Positions 8,323 to 16,196 are shown, counted from the stretch's first letter. The stretch: 64,000 nt of DNA from Phycisphaeraceae bacterium (GCA_023898685.1 CP060234.1:2356001-2420000); one strand, 5' to 3'. A program made the numbers and translations. The notes: a model not told the origin generated them from the sequence alone.

Positions 8323-9751
8323 ACCCGTGCTTGCTCCCCTGTGCTTGTGCCTTGTATCACTCGCCTCCGCCGCCGAACCCGCGCTCCCTCCCGGGCTCAC
8401 GAAGCCGCAACCCAAGAATGAGCCGAGCGAGCCCGCCCTGCCCGCCGGGCTCGGCGGCAGGTCGGATGAGCCCGCGCTCCCGACAGGGCTGGGCGGCAAA
8501 CCGGAATCGCCCGCGGACGAAAACGAATCCCCCCTCGCCGACAGCCACCTCACGCTCGACCTCTCCGGCTTCGCCGAGGGCCGGCTCGGCACGCGGATCC
8601 AGAACGACCCCTACGAAAAGACCGCCTCGATCGGCGAGGCCCGTCTCCAGCTCGAGGCCGACCTCGCCTCGCCGGACTGGACCGCCCGCCTCGTGACCGA
8701 TGTCCTATACGACCCCGTCGTCGACCGGCACGAGCCGCATCTCGAGACGGGCGAGGGCGCCCTCGACCTCCGCGAGGCCTGGCTCGCGTTTTCAGTCTTC
8801 GACAACGCCGACGTCAAGGTGGGCCGGCAGATCATGACCTGGGGCACGGGCGATCTGCTGTTCATCAACGACCTGTTCCCCAAGGACTGGAACGCGTTCT
8901 TCATCGGGCGCGACGAGGAGTACCTCAAGGCTCCAAACGACGCCGTCCGCGTCAGCCTTTTCACCGACCTCGCCAACCTCGACGTCGCCTACGTTCCCAA
9001 CTTCGACGCCGACCGATTCATCGACGGCCAGCGGATCTCCTACTACAACGCGACGCTCGGGAGGCGGGCCGGGCGCGACGCGGTCGTCCAGACCGACCGC
9101 CCCAACCGCTGGTTCCGCGACGACGAGATCCACTACCGCCTCTACAGGAGCATCGGGGCCGTCGAGTTCGCCGCCTACGGCTACCACGGTTTCTGGAAAA
9201 GCCCGGGCGGGCAGACGCCCGGGGGTCTCGCGGCCTTCCCCGGACTGAACGTTTACGGCGCCAGCATCCGGGGCCCGCTGCTGGGCGGCATCGCCAACGG
9301 CGAGTTCGGGTTCTACGACTCCGCCGACGACCGGGGGGGCCGCGACCCGCTCATCAACAACTCCGAGCTGCGCTACCTGCTGGGCTACGAGCACGAGCTC
9401 GCGACCGATCTCACGCTGGGCGTGCAGTACTACGTCGAGCAGATGCTCCAGCACGACGGTTATCTGGCGTCGCTCCCCGCCGGGGTGCCCGCGCGGGATG
9501 CATTCCGGCACGTGCTCACCGCCCGCCTCACCTGGAGGTCGATGAACCAGAACCTGATCTGGTCGTGCTTCGCCTACTACTCACCCTCCGACCGCGACGC
9601 GTACCTGCGACCCAGCGTCACCTACAAGATCGACGACCACTGGACGGCGTCGGTCGGCGGCAACGTTTTCGTTGGGGCCGAGCAGCACACGTTCTTCGGG
9701 CAGTTCAGCCGTGATACAAACGTCTACGCGTCACTACGGTACGGGTTTTGA
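8282..9751 (+). CDS. Outer-membrane beta-barrel protein (DUF1302-like)
   Basis: About 489 residues from a proposed TTG start at 8282 (GGAG 9 nt upstream). A short Arg cluster is followed by the hydrophobic stretch APVLAPLCLCLVSLASA and then AEPALPPG, a good signal peptide. A repeated low-complexity linker (ALPPGL, ALPAGLGG, ALPTGLGG) precedes the barrel. Alternating strands end in a terminal aromatic (YGF), as in outer-membrane barrels. The central VKVGRQIMTWGTGDLLFINDLFP block resembles DUF1302-type porins, which co-occur with RND pumps and LolA-like or DUF1329 proteins. It is probably the outer-membrane partner of the upstream exporter. The start is uncertain, since the frame is open back to 8042 through repeat sequence; GTG 8318 is another option. 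Confidence 0.75.
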   Translation: MSGALLRRRRRAVAPVLAPLCLCLVSLASAAEPALPPGLTKPQPKNEPSEPALPAGLGGRSDEPALPTGLGGKPESPADENESPLADSHLTLDLSGFAEGRLGTRIQNDPYEKTASIGEARLQLEADLASPDWTARLVTDVLYDPVVDRHEPHLETGEGALDLREAWLAFSVFDNADVKVGRQIMTWGTGDLLFINDLFPKDWNAFFIGRDEEYLKAPNDAVRVSLFTDLANLDVAYVPNFDADRFIDGQRISYYNATLGRRAGRDAVVQTDRPNRWFRDDEIHYRLYRSIGAVEFAAYGYHGFWKSPGGQTPGGLAAFPGLNVYGASIRGPLLGGIANGEFGFYDSADDRGGRDPLINNSELRYLLGYEHELATDLTLGVQYYVEQMLQHDGYLASLPAGVPARDAFRHVLTARLTWRSMNQNLIWSCFAYYSPSDRDAYLRPSVTYKIDDHWTASVGGNVFVGAEQHTFFGQFSRDTNVYASLRYGF

Positions 9752-9758
9752 TGTGATG

Positions 9759-9843
9759 TCAGAGCGTGGAGCGCAAGCGACACGATTCGGTCTGCGTCAC
9801 TGGCCGACGATTCGAATCGTGTCGCTTGCGCTCCAAGCTCTGA
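9759..9843. repeat. 31-bp inverted repeat between convergent genes
   Basis: Arms 9759-9789 and 9813-9843 are complementary at 30 of 31 positions around a 23-nt loop. It sits between two convergent genes and may terminate transcription from both sides, although there is no T-run. A related half copy occurs at 56098-56128 beside tRNA-Pro. The inner end of the right arm (TTCGAATCGTGTCGC, from 9811) matches the 3' part of that tRNA over 15 nt. Confidence 0.85.
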
Positions 9844-9849
9844 ACTGAA

Positions 9850-10275
9850 TCAGCCCCGCAGCCCAGGGAACAGCCACCGCAGCCTCTCCTTGAGCGTGAA
9901 CTCGCTCAGGTCGGCCAGCTCGCCCGCGTCGAAGAACAGCCCGCCGCAGTGCGTGCACAGGTCGTACTGGATGTGGGGCTGCTTCGGGTCGCGCACCTGT
10001 GTGAGCGGCGCGTGGTCGCGGGGGCACACCGGGGGCGAGCCCACCGACGGATCCTCGGGCTGCACCCAGTGATCGAGCTCGCCGATCGCGTGGCGGATGT
10101 CCTCGCCGCTCTCGAGCAGGCGCTGGAGTTCGCCCAGATCGAGCCAGATCCCGCCGCACACGCCGCACCGGTCGATCTCGACGCTTCCGATCAGGAATCG
10201 TCGCATCGTTTCCTGGTGCCTGGGGCACTTGATCGCCGGGTTGTCTCGCGTGGGGTCCACGGTCTGCACGGTCAC
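9850..10275 (-). CDS. zf-TFIIB domain protein (intact cysteines)
   Basis: 141 residues from GTG 10275, chosen because GGGAGG lies 8 nt upstream; the longer ATG frame runs into the neighbouring gene. It contains two TFIIB-type zinc ribbons. The first has CP..H..M followed by IDRCGVCGGIWLDLGEL at about 15-50, and the second has CPRDHAPL followed by YDLCTHCGGLFFDAGEL at about 83-120. Both keep their paired CxxC knuckles. The role of these small proteins is unknown; they are predicted zinc-binding cytoplasmic proteins. It is the most complete of three local paralogues (see 11085 and 11627) and the last gene of a minus-strand run. Confidence 0.85.
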   Translation of the reverse strand: MTVQTVDPTRDNPAIKCPRHQETMRRFLIGSVEIDRCGVCGGIWLDLGELQRLLESGEDIRHAIGELDHWVQPEDPSVGSPPVCPRDHAPLTQVRDPKQPHIQYDLCTHCGGLFFDAGELADLSEFTLKERLRWLFPGLRG

Positions 10276-10291
10276 GCCCTGTCCCTCCCGC

Positions 10292-10972
10292 TCACCCCCC
10301 GCTGGGGGTGGTGCGGTTCGCGTCGAGCAGCTTCTTGAGCTCATCGCTCATGTCGATCACGAACGGCTCCTGTGCGATGCCCGCCTCGTCCGCCTTTGAC
10401 TTGGCGTTGGCGATCGCTTCGCGCAGCATATCGTCCGTCACCTCGCCCTTGGCCTTCAAGTGGAAGTCGCCGTCCTCATTGGTCTCGCCGATCGGCGCCG
10501 CCATCGCCTCGAACGCGTCGACCGGGATCTTCGACTCATGCAGACCACGCGCAAAGCGTTGCAAGGCCAGTGTCGCCGCCGCCTTCTCCTCGTCGGGCAG
10601 CCCGCTGGGCTTGACGTAGGCCTCTTCGATCCCCTGCACCATGCCGACCGGAATCAGCGACCCCTCGGCCAGCGCCTGCATGGTCTTCGTGAACTGCTCG
10701 ACGTTCACGTCACCCGCCTTGAACGCGTCGGCGTAGTCTTCGACGTGGGCGACCATGTCGGGCTTCTCGCCCGCCGGCAAGTCGGACTGGTTGATCGCCT
10801 GCACGGCAACGGTCTTCATGCCCGAGGCGGCCCAGCCCCGCCAGTGCGTGGCGACGAAGAATGCCCCGATCCCGACCAGCAGCGCCAGGATCCCGAGGGC
10901 GACGAGGCATCCCTTCAGCGCCCCGCCGCGCCGATAGCCGCCGGCCGCGAGGCCGCGTGTGATTCGTGACAT
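10292..10972 (-). CDS. Uncharacterised single-pass membrane protein
   Basis: 226 residues from the ATG at 10972, which has GGAAAGGAG upstream (the frame is open to 11098, but without that signal). A short basic N-terminus precedes one strong membrane helix (CLVALGILALLVGIGAFFV, about residues 21-39). The rest is a helical soluble domain, probably outside the inner membrane, rich in Ala, Glu and Asp, with no cysteine or recognisable catalytic motif. I do not recognise a family. It lies between two zf-TFIIB genes with a 17-nt gap to the downstream one, so it is probably cotranscribed with it. It may be a planctomycete-specific protein. Confidence 0.75.
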   Translation of the reverse strand: MSRITRGLAAGGYRRGGALKGCLVALGILALLVGIGAFFVATHWRGWAASGMKTVAVQAINQSDLPAGEKPDMVAHVEDYADAFKAGDVNVEQFTKTMQALAEGSLIPVGMVQGIEEAYVKPSGLPDEEKAAATLALQRFARGLHESKIPVDAFEAMAAPIGETNEDGDFHLKAKGEVTDDMLREAIANAKSKADEAGIAQEPFVIDMSDELKKLLDANRTTPSGG

Positions 10973-11084
10973 ATGTGTGGCTCCTTTCCACGGAGCCCGG
11001 CCGAACGCTCGGCCCGGGCCCTCGCCAGGGTGTTCGGGAAAGATCCCTCGGTTTTTCAGCGTTTGGGGGTCCGGTCGCGCCGCG

Positions 11085-11522
11085 TCATGTCCTTCCAAGC
11101 ATCACCCGCAACCGGTCGACGAACGAGTATTCGGTCAGCTCGGCCAGTTCGCCCGAGTCGAAGAAGCACCCGCCGCATTCGGGGCAGACGTCGAACTCGA
11201 CGCTCGGGTCGTCGGGGTCGTGGACGATGAGCATCAGCGCCCCGGTGCGGGGGCTCTTGATCCGCCCCCTCGTCTCCCGGGGCACCTCATCCTCGCGCCG
11301 CACGTCGATCGCCTTGATGACGCGCTTGTAGCGTGCGTCGAGCAGCGCGAGCTGTCCCAGTTCACCTCGGTCGAGCCAGATCGCGCCGGTCGACTCGCAC
11401 CGGTCGATCTTCACGCCCCCGATGTCCAGCTTGCGCATCGCCCGGCCGTTGAGGGGATTGACGACGACCGGATCGTCCTCGGTCGGCTCGACGTCGTGGA
11501 TGAGGTCCCAAGGGCCCGCCAT
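11085..11522 (-). CDS. Degenerate zf-TFIIB paralogue
   Basis: 145 residues, clearly paralogous to the proteins at 9850 and 11627 (IDRC..GAIWLDRGELG, VCPECGGCFFDSGELAELTEYSFV). The first ribbon has lost its leading knuckle (CPxC is NPLN) and half of its second (CxxC is CEST). The second ribbon keeps CPEC, but its partner is SPRT. Zinc binding is therefore doubtful in the first domain, while the WLDRGEL turn is kept, so the fold is probably retained without metal. A TACACT hexamer ends 6 nt before the ATG with no Shine-Dalgarno, suggesting a leaderless mRNA. Confidence 0.82.
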   Translation of the reverse strand: MAGPWDLIHDVEPTEDDPVVVNPLNGRAMRKLDIGGVKIDRCESTGAIWLDRGELGQLALLDARYKRVIKAIDVRREDEVPRETRGRIKSPRTGALMLIVHDPDDPSVEFDVCPECGGCFFDSGELAELTEYSFVDRLRVMLGRT

Positions 11523-11528
11523 GCCCCG

Positions 11529-11534
11529 AGTGTA
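11529..11534 (-). promoter_or_regulatory. -10 box placed for a leaderless start
   Basis: TACACT on the minus strand ends 6 nt before the ATG at 11522, and no ribosome-binding site lies between them. The same arrangement precedes 12064. Confidence 0.5.
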
Positions 11535-11586
11535 CGGGGATGATCGCGTTGTCGCGTGTGTGGCGGCGGATCCAGTCCCGGCTCCA

Positions 11587-11609
11587 CACGGGCGGGCGAG
11601 CCGCCCGTG
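11587..11609. repeat. Hairpin CACGGGCGG..CCGCCCGTG
   Basis: A perfect 9-bp stem with a 5-nt loop, between two minus-strand zf-TFIIB genes and downstream of the stop at 11627. It resembles the CCACGGGC palindrome family at 7005. It could attenuate read-through but has no T-tract. Confidence 0.65.
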
Positions 11610-11626
11610 CCACAGCGAATCGCCGC

Positions 11627-12064
11627 CTAGTGGAAGATCGACTTCAGCTTCTCGACGAACGTGTATTCCGTCAGGTCGCTCAGCTCACCCGCGTCGAAGT
11701 AGCACCCGCCCGTCTCGGGGCAGACCTCGAACTCGATGTGAGGCTGCTGGTCGTCACGCACCACCATCATGGGCTTGGTGCTGAACGGGCTGGTCAGCAT
11801 GCCGCGGGCGGGGCGATCGAGCCGGACGGTCTTCTCGGGCCTGGTGTCAAGCTCCTTGAGCAGGGCCTTGTCCGTCTTTGACAGCGCGTGCAGCCGGCCC
11901 AGCTCGCCCCGGTCGAGCCAGATCGCGCCGGTGAAGGCGCAGCGATCGATGCGGATGCCGCCGATCTCGATCTTCTCCATCACGAGGTTGTTGGTGGGGT
12001 TGCGGATCGCCGGATCGTCGGCGGTCGGCTGCACGAAACGGACCTTGGTTCGCCATTCGCTCAT
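11627..12064 (-). CDS. Degenerate zf-TFIIB paralogue
   Basis: 145 residues from the ATG at 12064 (the frame is open to 12193 without support). It is the third member of the local family: IDRCAFTGAIWLDRGELGRL at about 37-56 and VCPETGGCYFDAGELSDLTEYTFV near the C-terminus. Only single cysteines of each knuckle remain (NPTN for CPxC, CAFT, STKP, CPET), so it has lost more ligands than its neighbour at 11085. Gly and the acidic turn of each ribbon are conserved. Possibly it is a metal-free structural derivative working with the paralogues. It is transcribed divergently from the dipeptidase gene, 55 nt away. Confidence 0.82.
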   Translation of the reverse strand: MSEWRTKVRFVQPTADDPAIRNPTNNLVMEKIEIGGIRIDRCAFTGAIWLDRGELGRLHALSKTDKALLKELDTRPEKTVRLDRPARGMLTSPFSTKPMMVVRDDQQPHIEFEVCPETGGCYFDAGELSDLTEYTFVEKLKSIFH

Positions 12065-12071
12065 GGACGCG

Positions 12072-12077
12072 AGTGTA
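12072..12077 (-). promoter_or_regulatory. -10 box placed for a leaderless start
   Basis: TACACT on the minus strand ends 7 nt before the ATG at 12064. No Shine-Dalgarno is present. The hexamer is identical to that at 11529. Confidence 0.5.
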
Positions 12078-12119
12078 CCAGCGGGAGGCCCACTCGCATC
12101 GGGCCGTTTACCATGCCCG

Positions 12120-13208
12120 ATGCCCGACCAATCCCCGCCCTGGTTCGACGCCCACCTCGACCTCGCCTTCCTCGCCGAGACCGGGCGCGACATGCACGTC
12201 GATCCCGAAGAGAGCCGGGGACGCTACCAGCCGGCGGCCGTGACGCTGCCATCGCTCGCCGAGGGGCGGGTGACGCGTGTGCTCGCGACGGTCTTCACCG
12301 AGTCGATCGCCGACCCGTCCGCGCCCGACGCCGAGACCGGGGCATTCGCCTACCCGGCCGGCGATGTTGACAAGGCGTACGTGTCGGGGATGAGGCAGCT
12401 CAAGCTCTATCACGCCTGGCACAACGCAGGGGTGATCGAGATGCCGACGCGGGTTCACCCCGACGCAACCGCCTCCATCGCGACAACGAGCCGCGGGCGC
12501 AGGCCCGCGGAGCCCGAGGCTCCGCCACTCACGGTCGGCGTCCTTGTCGAGAATGCCGATCCCATCACCAGCCCGGATGATCTGGGCCTCTGGGTCGAGG
12601 GAGGCGTGGTCGCAATCGGCCTGACCTGGGCCAACCAGGGCCGCTACGCCAGCGGGAACTCGGTGTCTCCGGACGGACCCGAATCGGGCCTGACCGATCT
12701 GGGCCGGGCCCTGGTCGCCAGTATGGACGAGCTGGGCGTCGTCCACGACGCGAGCCACCTCAACGATCGGTCACTCGCCGACCTGTTCGAGGCGACCGAC
12801 CGCCGAGTGATCGCCTCCCACTCCAACAGCCGGGCCCTGCTTGCCGACAAGCAGCGCCACCTCACCGACGACGCGATCCGCGAGATCGCTCGGCGTGGCG
12901 GCGTGATCGGTCTCAACCTGTGCAGCGCGTTCCTCGACGACCGGTGCTGGAAGGACGGGAGAGCGACGATCGACGACGCCGTGCGTCTGGTCGAGCATGT
13001 CTGCGAAGTCATCGGCGATCGGCGCCACGTGGGCCTGGGATCGGACATGGACGGGGGCTTCCCCGCGTCGCGATTGCCGGAGGGCGTCGACCGACCGTGT
13101 GATCTCGACAAGATCGGCGAGGCGCTGCGTGGCAGGGGCTGGAACGACGACGATATCGCGGGCTTCATGCACGGGAACTGGGAGCGTGTGTTCCCCGTGC
13201 TCGCCTAG
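12120..13208 (+). CDS. Membrane dipeptidase family protein (M19)
   Basis: 362 residues from the ATG at 12120. A zinc-dependent amidohydrolase-fold dipeptidase: the metal-binding DAHLDLAF near the N-terminus (DGHND in other members), SHSNSRAL (about 237-244), and GSDMDGGF (about 303-310) are all family signatures. It probably cleaves dipeptides, possibly D-amino-acid-containing ones from peptidoglycan. No signal peptide is visible, so it is likely cytoplasmic. Residues about 121-138 (TTSRGRRPAEPEAPP) are an insertion encoded by an intergenic-type palindromic repeat that stays in frame. There is no Shine-Dalgarno; a TACCAT hexamer lies 5 nt before the ATG. The gene converges with the M48 gene. 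Confidence 0.87.
   Translation: MPDQSPPWFDAHLDLAFLAETGRDMHVDPEESRGRYQPAAVTLPSLAEGRVTRVLATVFTESIADPSAPDAETGAFAYPAGDVDKAYVSGMRQLKLYHAWHNAGVIEMPTRVHPDATASIATTSRGRRPAEPEAPPLTVGVLVENADPITSPDDLGLWVEGGVVAIGLTWANQGRYASGNSVSPDGPESGLTDLGRALVASMDELGVVHDASHLNDRSLADLFEATDRRVIASHSNSRALLADKQRHLTDDAIREIARRGGVIGLNLCSAFLDDRCWKDGRATIDDAVRLVEHVCEVIGDRRHVGLGSDMDGGFPASRLPEGVDRPCDLDKIGEALRGRGWNDDDIAGFMHGNWERVFPVLA
12491..12510. repeat. Palindromic repeat inside the dipeptidase gene
   Basis: CCGCGGGC-GCAG-GCCCGCGG, an 8-bp stem with a 4-nt loop, preceded by GACAACGAG. It matches the intergenic hairpin at 7005-7024, with a compensatory pair change. A second small hairpin, GGAGCC-CGA-GGCTCC, follows at 12509-12523. 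Confidence 0.75.
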
Positions 13209-13215
13209 CGCAGCC

Positions 13216-14205
13216 TCACTCGTGCTCGTGCACCACGAGCGGGGCCCCGCACACCGAGCAATACGCGACGACCGAATCGTCCGCGCTCGCCTGGCTCTTC
13301 ATCGCCGGCAGCTTCGATTCCGGGACCAGGAACCGCTGCTTGTACCGGCTCTCGTACAGCCCGTAGCCCGGGTGCCCCGTGATGTCGGCGTACTGCGTCG
13401 CAAGCAGCTCGTCGATCTGCTTGATCCGGTTCTCCGGATAGGGGTGCGTCGACAGGAACTCTGGCGGACGCGCCCCCTGGCTCTCGGCCGCGAGGATCTG
13501 CATCACCTGCCGCTGCGCCACCGGGTCGTACCCGACCCGCGACATGTAGCGCATCCCGAGCTTGTCCGCCTCGAGCTCCTGATCGCGCCCGAAGTGCAGC
13601 AGGTAGCCCTGGCCGCCGTACCCCACGATCGTGTCGGTCAGCTGCTGGAGCGCGGTCGAATCGCCCAACCCCGCCGCGGCGCTGAGGAGCTGGCCGAACA
13701 GCGCGGTCCCGGTCTGCGTCTGCACCCGCTCGGCGATGTGCTCGGCGGTCACGTGCCCGATCTCGTGCCCCAGCACGCCCGCGAGCTGCGCCTCGTTGGT
13801 CAGCTTCGCCGCCAGACCCCGGCTGATGAATACCTTGCCGCCCGGCAGCGCGAACGCGTTGATCACGGGCGAGTCGAGCAGCGTGAATTCCCAAGGAAGC
13901 GACGGGTTGTCCGCCTCGGTCTTCGCCGCCATCTTCGCGCCGACCTCGGTGACGTATCCCTGCAGTGCCGGCGAGGGCGTCGCCCCGCCGTACTCCTCGG
14001 TGAGCTGCGGCATGGCCTGCTCGCCCAGCGCGACCTGCTGCTGCGGGCTCATGTAGCCCAGCATCAGGCGGCTCTCCCCGGTCGCGGCGTTGGTCTCGCA
14101 ACCGGCCGCAAATGCCCCGAAGAGCGCGAGGGCGCCCGCCAACAGCGGCCCCGACCCGACGCGTCCGAGGTTCCGACGCATACGCTGCACAGTCCTGTTC
14201 GGCAT
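13216..14205 (-). CDS. M48-family metallopeptidase lipoprotein
   Basis: 329 residues. The N-terminus has basic residues, a hydrophobic stretch and a lipobox FAAGC (Cys36), so the mature protein is a lipoprotein. The zinc-protease motif HEIGH is at 147-151, with the third-ligand glutamate in DQELEADKLG (about 208-217), as in BepA/LoiP-type M48 enzymes. These act in envelope quality control, for example on outer-membrane protein assembly. The STHPYPENRIKQI segment is also typical. The tail ends YCSVCGAPLVVHEHE, a half zinc-knuckle with a His/Glu end that ordinary family members lack. It has a good ribosome-binding site (GGAAAGGA). It converges on the dipeptidase gene with 7 nt between the stops. 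Confidence 0.9.
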   Translation of the reverse strand: MPNRTVQRMRRNLGRVGSGPLLAGALALFGAFAAGCETNAATGESRLMLGYMSPQQQVALGEQAMPQLTEEYGGATPSPALQGYVTEVGAKMAAKTEADNPSLPWEFTLLDSPVINAFALPGGKVFISRGLAAKLTNEAQLAGVLGHEIGHVTAEHIAERVQTQTGTALFGQLLSAAAGLGDSTALQQLTDTIVGYGGQGYLLHFGRDQELEADKLGMRYMSRVGYDPVAQRQVMQILAAESQGARPPEFLSTHPYPENRIKQIDELLATQYADITGHPGYGLYESRYKQRFLVPESKLPAMKSQASADDSVVAYCSVCGAPLVVHEHE

Positions 14206-14273
14206 GCCTTCCGTCCTTTCCGGCCGCGCGGACCCGTTCAGGCCCGTTGATACGGTCTCAGGAGCCCTTCCCG

Positions 14274-15062
14274 TTGACCTCGGCGACCGAAGATCGAACC
14301 AACCCCGCCCCGCCCGTGTGGCACGAGGCCGAACTCGCCAATCCCCACGCGAGCGAGGAGAAGGCGAGCAAGGTGCGATCGATGTTCGCCGCCATCGCCC
14401 GATCGTATGACCTCAACAACCGGGTCCACTCACTCTGGTTCGACCAGGCCTGGCGCCGCCACGCCGTGCGGTCCGCGGGGGTGAGACCGGGCGAGACCGT
14501 CCTCGATGTCGCCTGCGGGACGGGCGACCTGACCGAGGCCTTCGCCGCCCGATCGCCCGCGAGCGAGGTGATCGGGGTCGACTTCACCCCCGAGATGCTC
14601 GAGATCGCGCGCACGAAGCAGGCGGCCCGCAAGCCCGGGGTCGCGGGCAAGATCCGCTACCAGCAGGGCGATGCGATGGCCCTCGACTTCCCCGACGCCA
14701 GCGTCGATGTGGTCTCGATCGCCTTCGGCATCCGCAACGTTCAGGATCCGGCAAAGGCCATAGGGGAGTTTGCCCGCATCCTCCGACCGGGCGGGCGGCT
14801 GGTGATCCTCGAGTTTGACACGCCGCGCGCCGCCCCGGTCCGGTGGTTCAACGCGTGGTATTGCGGCTGGCTCATGCCCCGGACGGCGACCCTGCTCGCC
14901 GGCGACCGATCAGGGGCCTACCGCTACCTGCCCAAGTCCGTCGGCTCGTTCATGCCGCGCGAGCGGATGCTCGAGACGATCCGATCTTGCGGCTTCGACA
15001 ACGCGTCGGTTCGATCGCTGTCCCTCGGGCTCTGCGCGTGTTACCGGGCCGAGCGGGCCTGA
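14274..15062 (+). CDS. ubiE: Ubiquinone/menaquinone methyltransferase (UbiE/MenG)
   Basis: 262 residues from TTG 14274, chosen because AGGAG (14260-14264) lies 9 nt upstream. A class I SAM methyltransferase that performs the C-methylation finishing menaquinone (or ubiquinone) synthesis. SAM-binding motif I is VLDVACGTGDLT (76-87), followed by GVDFTPEML. The SIAFGIRNV signature is characteristic of UbiE/MenG, as are FARILRPGGRLVILEF and the YRYLPKSVGSF segment near the C-terminus. Planctomycetes generally use menaquinone, so the demethylmenaquinone reaction is more likely. No other quinone gene is adjacent. The longer open frame upstream overlaps the M48 promoter region and is not supported. 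Confidence 0.92.
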   Translation: MTSATEDRTNPAPPVWHEAELANPHASEEKASKVRSMFAAIARSYDLNNRVHSLWFDQAWRRHAVRSAGVRPGETVLDVACGTGDLTEAFAARSPASEVIGVDFTPEMLEIARTKQAARKPGVAGKIRYQQGDAMALDFPDASVDVVSIAFGIRNVQDPAKAIGEFARILRPGGRLVILEFDTPRAAPVRWFNAWYCGWLMPRTATLLAGDRSGAYRYLPKSVGSFMPRERMLETIRSCGFDNASVRSLSLGLCACYRAERA

Positions 15063-15333
15063 GCGAAAGTCCAACTTCAATCCGGCTGCGTCCGAGAACG
15101 CGCACTGATTCGCTGCTTATCGGAGACGGAATCGCTATCGGTCGCGGTCCGTGCGCACGAAGGGGCAACATTGGCGGGCCGGGCGCAAACCGCTCGATAT
15201 CGCACGCACGCCGGATCGAGATCGGGCCGCACGGTGCGGCTGTCTCGCCCCGGCGTGCTCGGCCGGGGAGGGCCGGGTTTGCGATCCAGGGATGGTCGTC
15301 CGAGGGGACCGGGGCGATCGGGGATGTTCATCC

Positions 15334-16044
15334 ATGAACGCCGAAACGCTCACGCTCCGCCTCTTCGAGGCCCTTGTCGACGGTGACCGCCGATCGGCCC
15401 GGGAACTCGTCCGAAACCAGCTCGACTCCGGGACGTCGGCCGAGAAGGTCTACGTCGAACTGCTCTGGCCGACGTACGAGATGATCGACCGGCTCTTCAG
15501 GTCCGATCAGCTCTCGGTGCTGAGCCACAACATGGCGACTCGCCTGCTCCGGGTCGTGGTCGACCAGACGGGGGCCTCGCTCACGTCCGCGGGGACGGAG
15601 GGCCGGGGCCGGCGCGTCCTCGCGATGTGCGGCCCGACCGAGGAGAGCGAACTCGGCGCCCAGATGGCCGTCGACCTGCTCGAATCGCATGACTTCGCGG
15701 TGAGCTTCGCCGGCGGCGGCGTGGCGAACGACGAGATTTTGGGCCGCATCCACGAGACGCGGCCGGAGGTGCTTCTCTGGTTCAGCTCGGTCCCGGGCGA
15801 CCTGCCCGCGATCCGCGAGATGATCGACAACCTCCATGAGATCGGGGCGTGCCCGGATATCCAGATTGCGGTTGGGGGAGGGGTCTTCGGCCGGGCCGAC
15901 GGTCTGGCCGAGGAGATCGGGGCCGACATCTGGGCCGATCATCCCCTGGAATTGGTGGACACCCTGATCTACGACGCCGAGCATCGCGCACCCGTGGACC
16001 AGCGCACGGTTGGGCGAACAAAGAGGTATCGCTCGGCTGCCTGA
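15334..16044 (+). CDS. B12-binding-fold protein lacking the cobalamin histidine
   Basis: 236 residues. The N-terminal half (about 1-85) is a helical B12-binding_2-like cap, and the C-terminal half is a Rossmann-like B12-binding fold (RRVLAMCGP at about 93-101, then FAGGGVANDEILGRI, and the late IAVGGGVFGRADGLAEEIGADIWADHP). The canonical DxHxxG loop whose His ligates cobalt is replaced by ESELGA (about 104-109), so base-off/His-on binding is not possible. The protein may bind B12 differently, bind another ligand, or be a sensor remnant. There is no DNA-binding or signalling domain attached. A strong terminator follows immediately. The preceding 270 nt hold no gene. Confidence 0.75.
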   Translation: MNAETLTLRLFEALVDGDRRSARELVRNQLDSGTSAEKVYVELLWPTYEMIDRLFRSDQLSVLSHNMATRLLRVVVDQTGASLTSAGTEGRGRRVLAMCGPTEESELGAQMAVDLLESHDFAVSFAGGGVANDEILGRIHETRPEVLLWFSSVPGDLPAIREMIDNLHEIGACPDIQIAVGGGVFGRADGLAEEIGADIWADHPLELVDTLIYDAEHRAPVDQRTVGRTKRYRSAA

Positions 16045-16072
16045 TTGGTTTTTACTTGGCCAATGCCCAAGG

Positions 16073-16121
16073 CCGGGCATTCCGGGAGACCGTCGGGTCT
16101 TCGGGAATGCCCGGTTTTTTT
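16073..16121 (+). terminator. Rho-independent terminator
   Basis: CCGGGCATTCC pairs with GGAATGCCCGG, with further pairing inside (GAGACC/GGTCTT), followed by seven T residues. It ends the B12-fold gene transcript just before the sigma-factor gene. Confidence 0.9.
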
Positions 16122-16196
16122 CGCGAGTTGCTCAGGAAAGGCACGGCAACCGGCGCGTGCGGCGTCCTGTATAGTGATCAAACAGGGGCTCATCCA

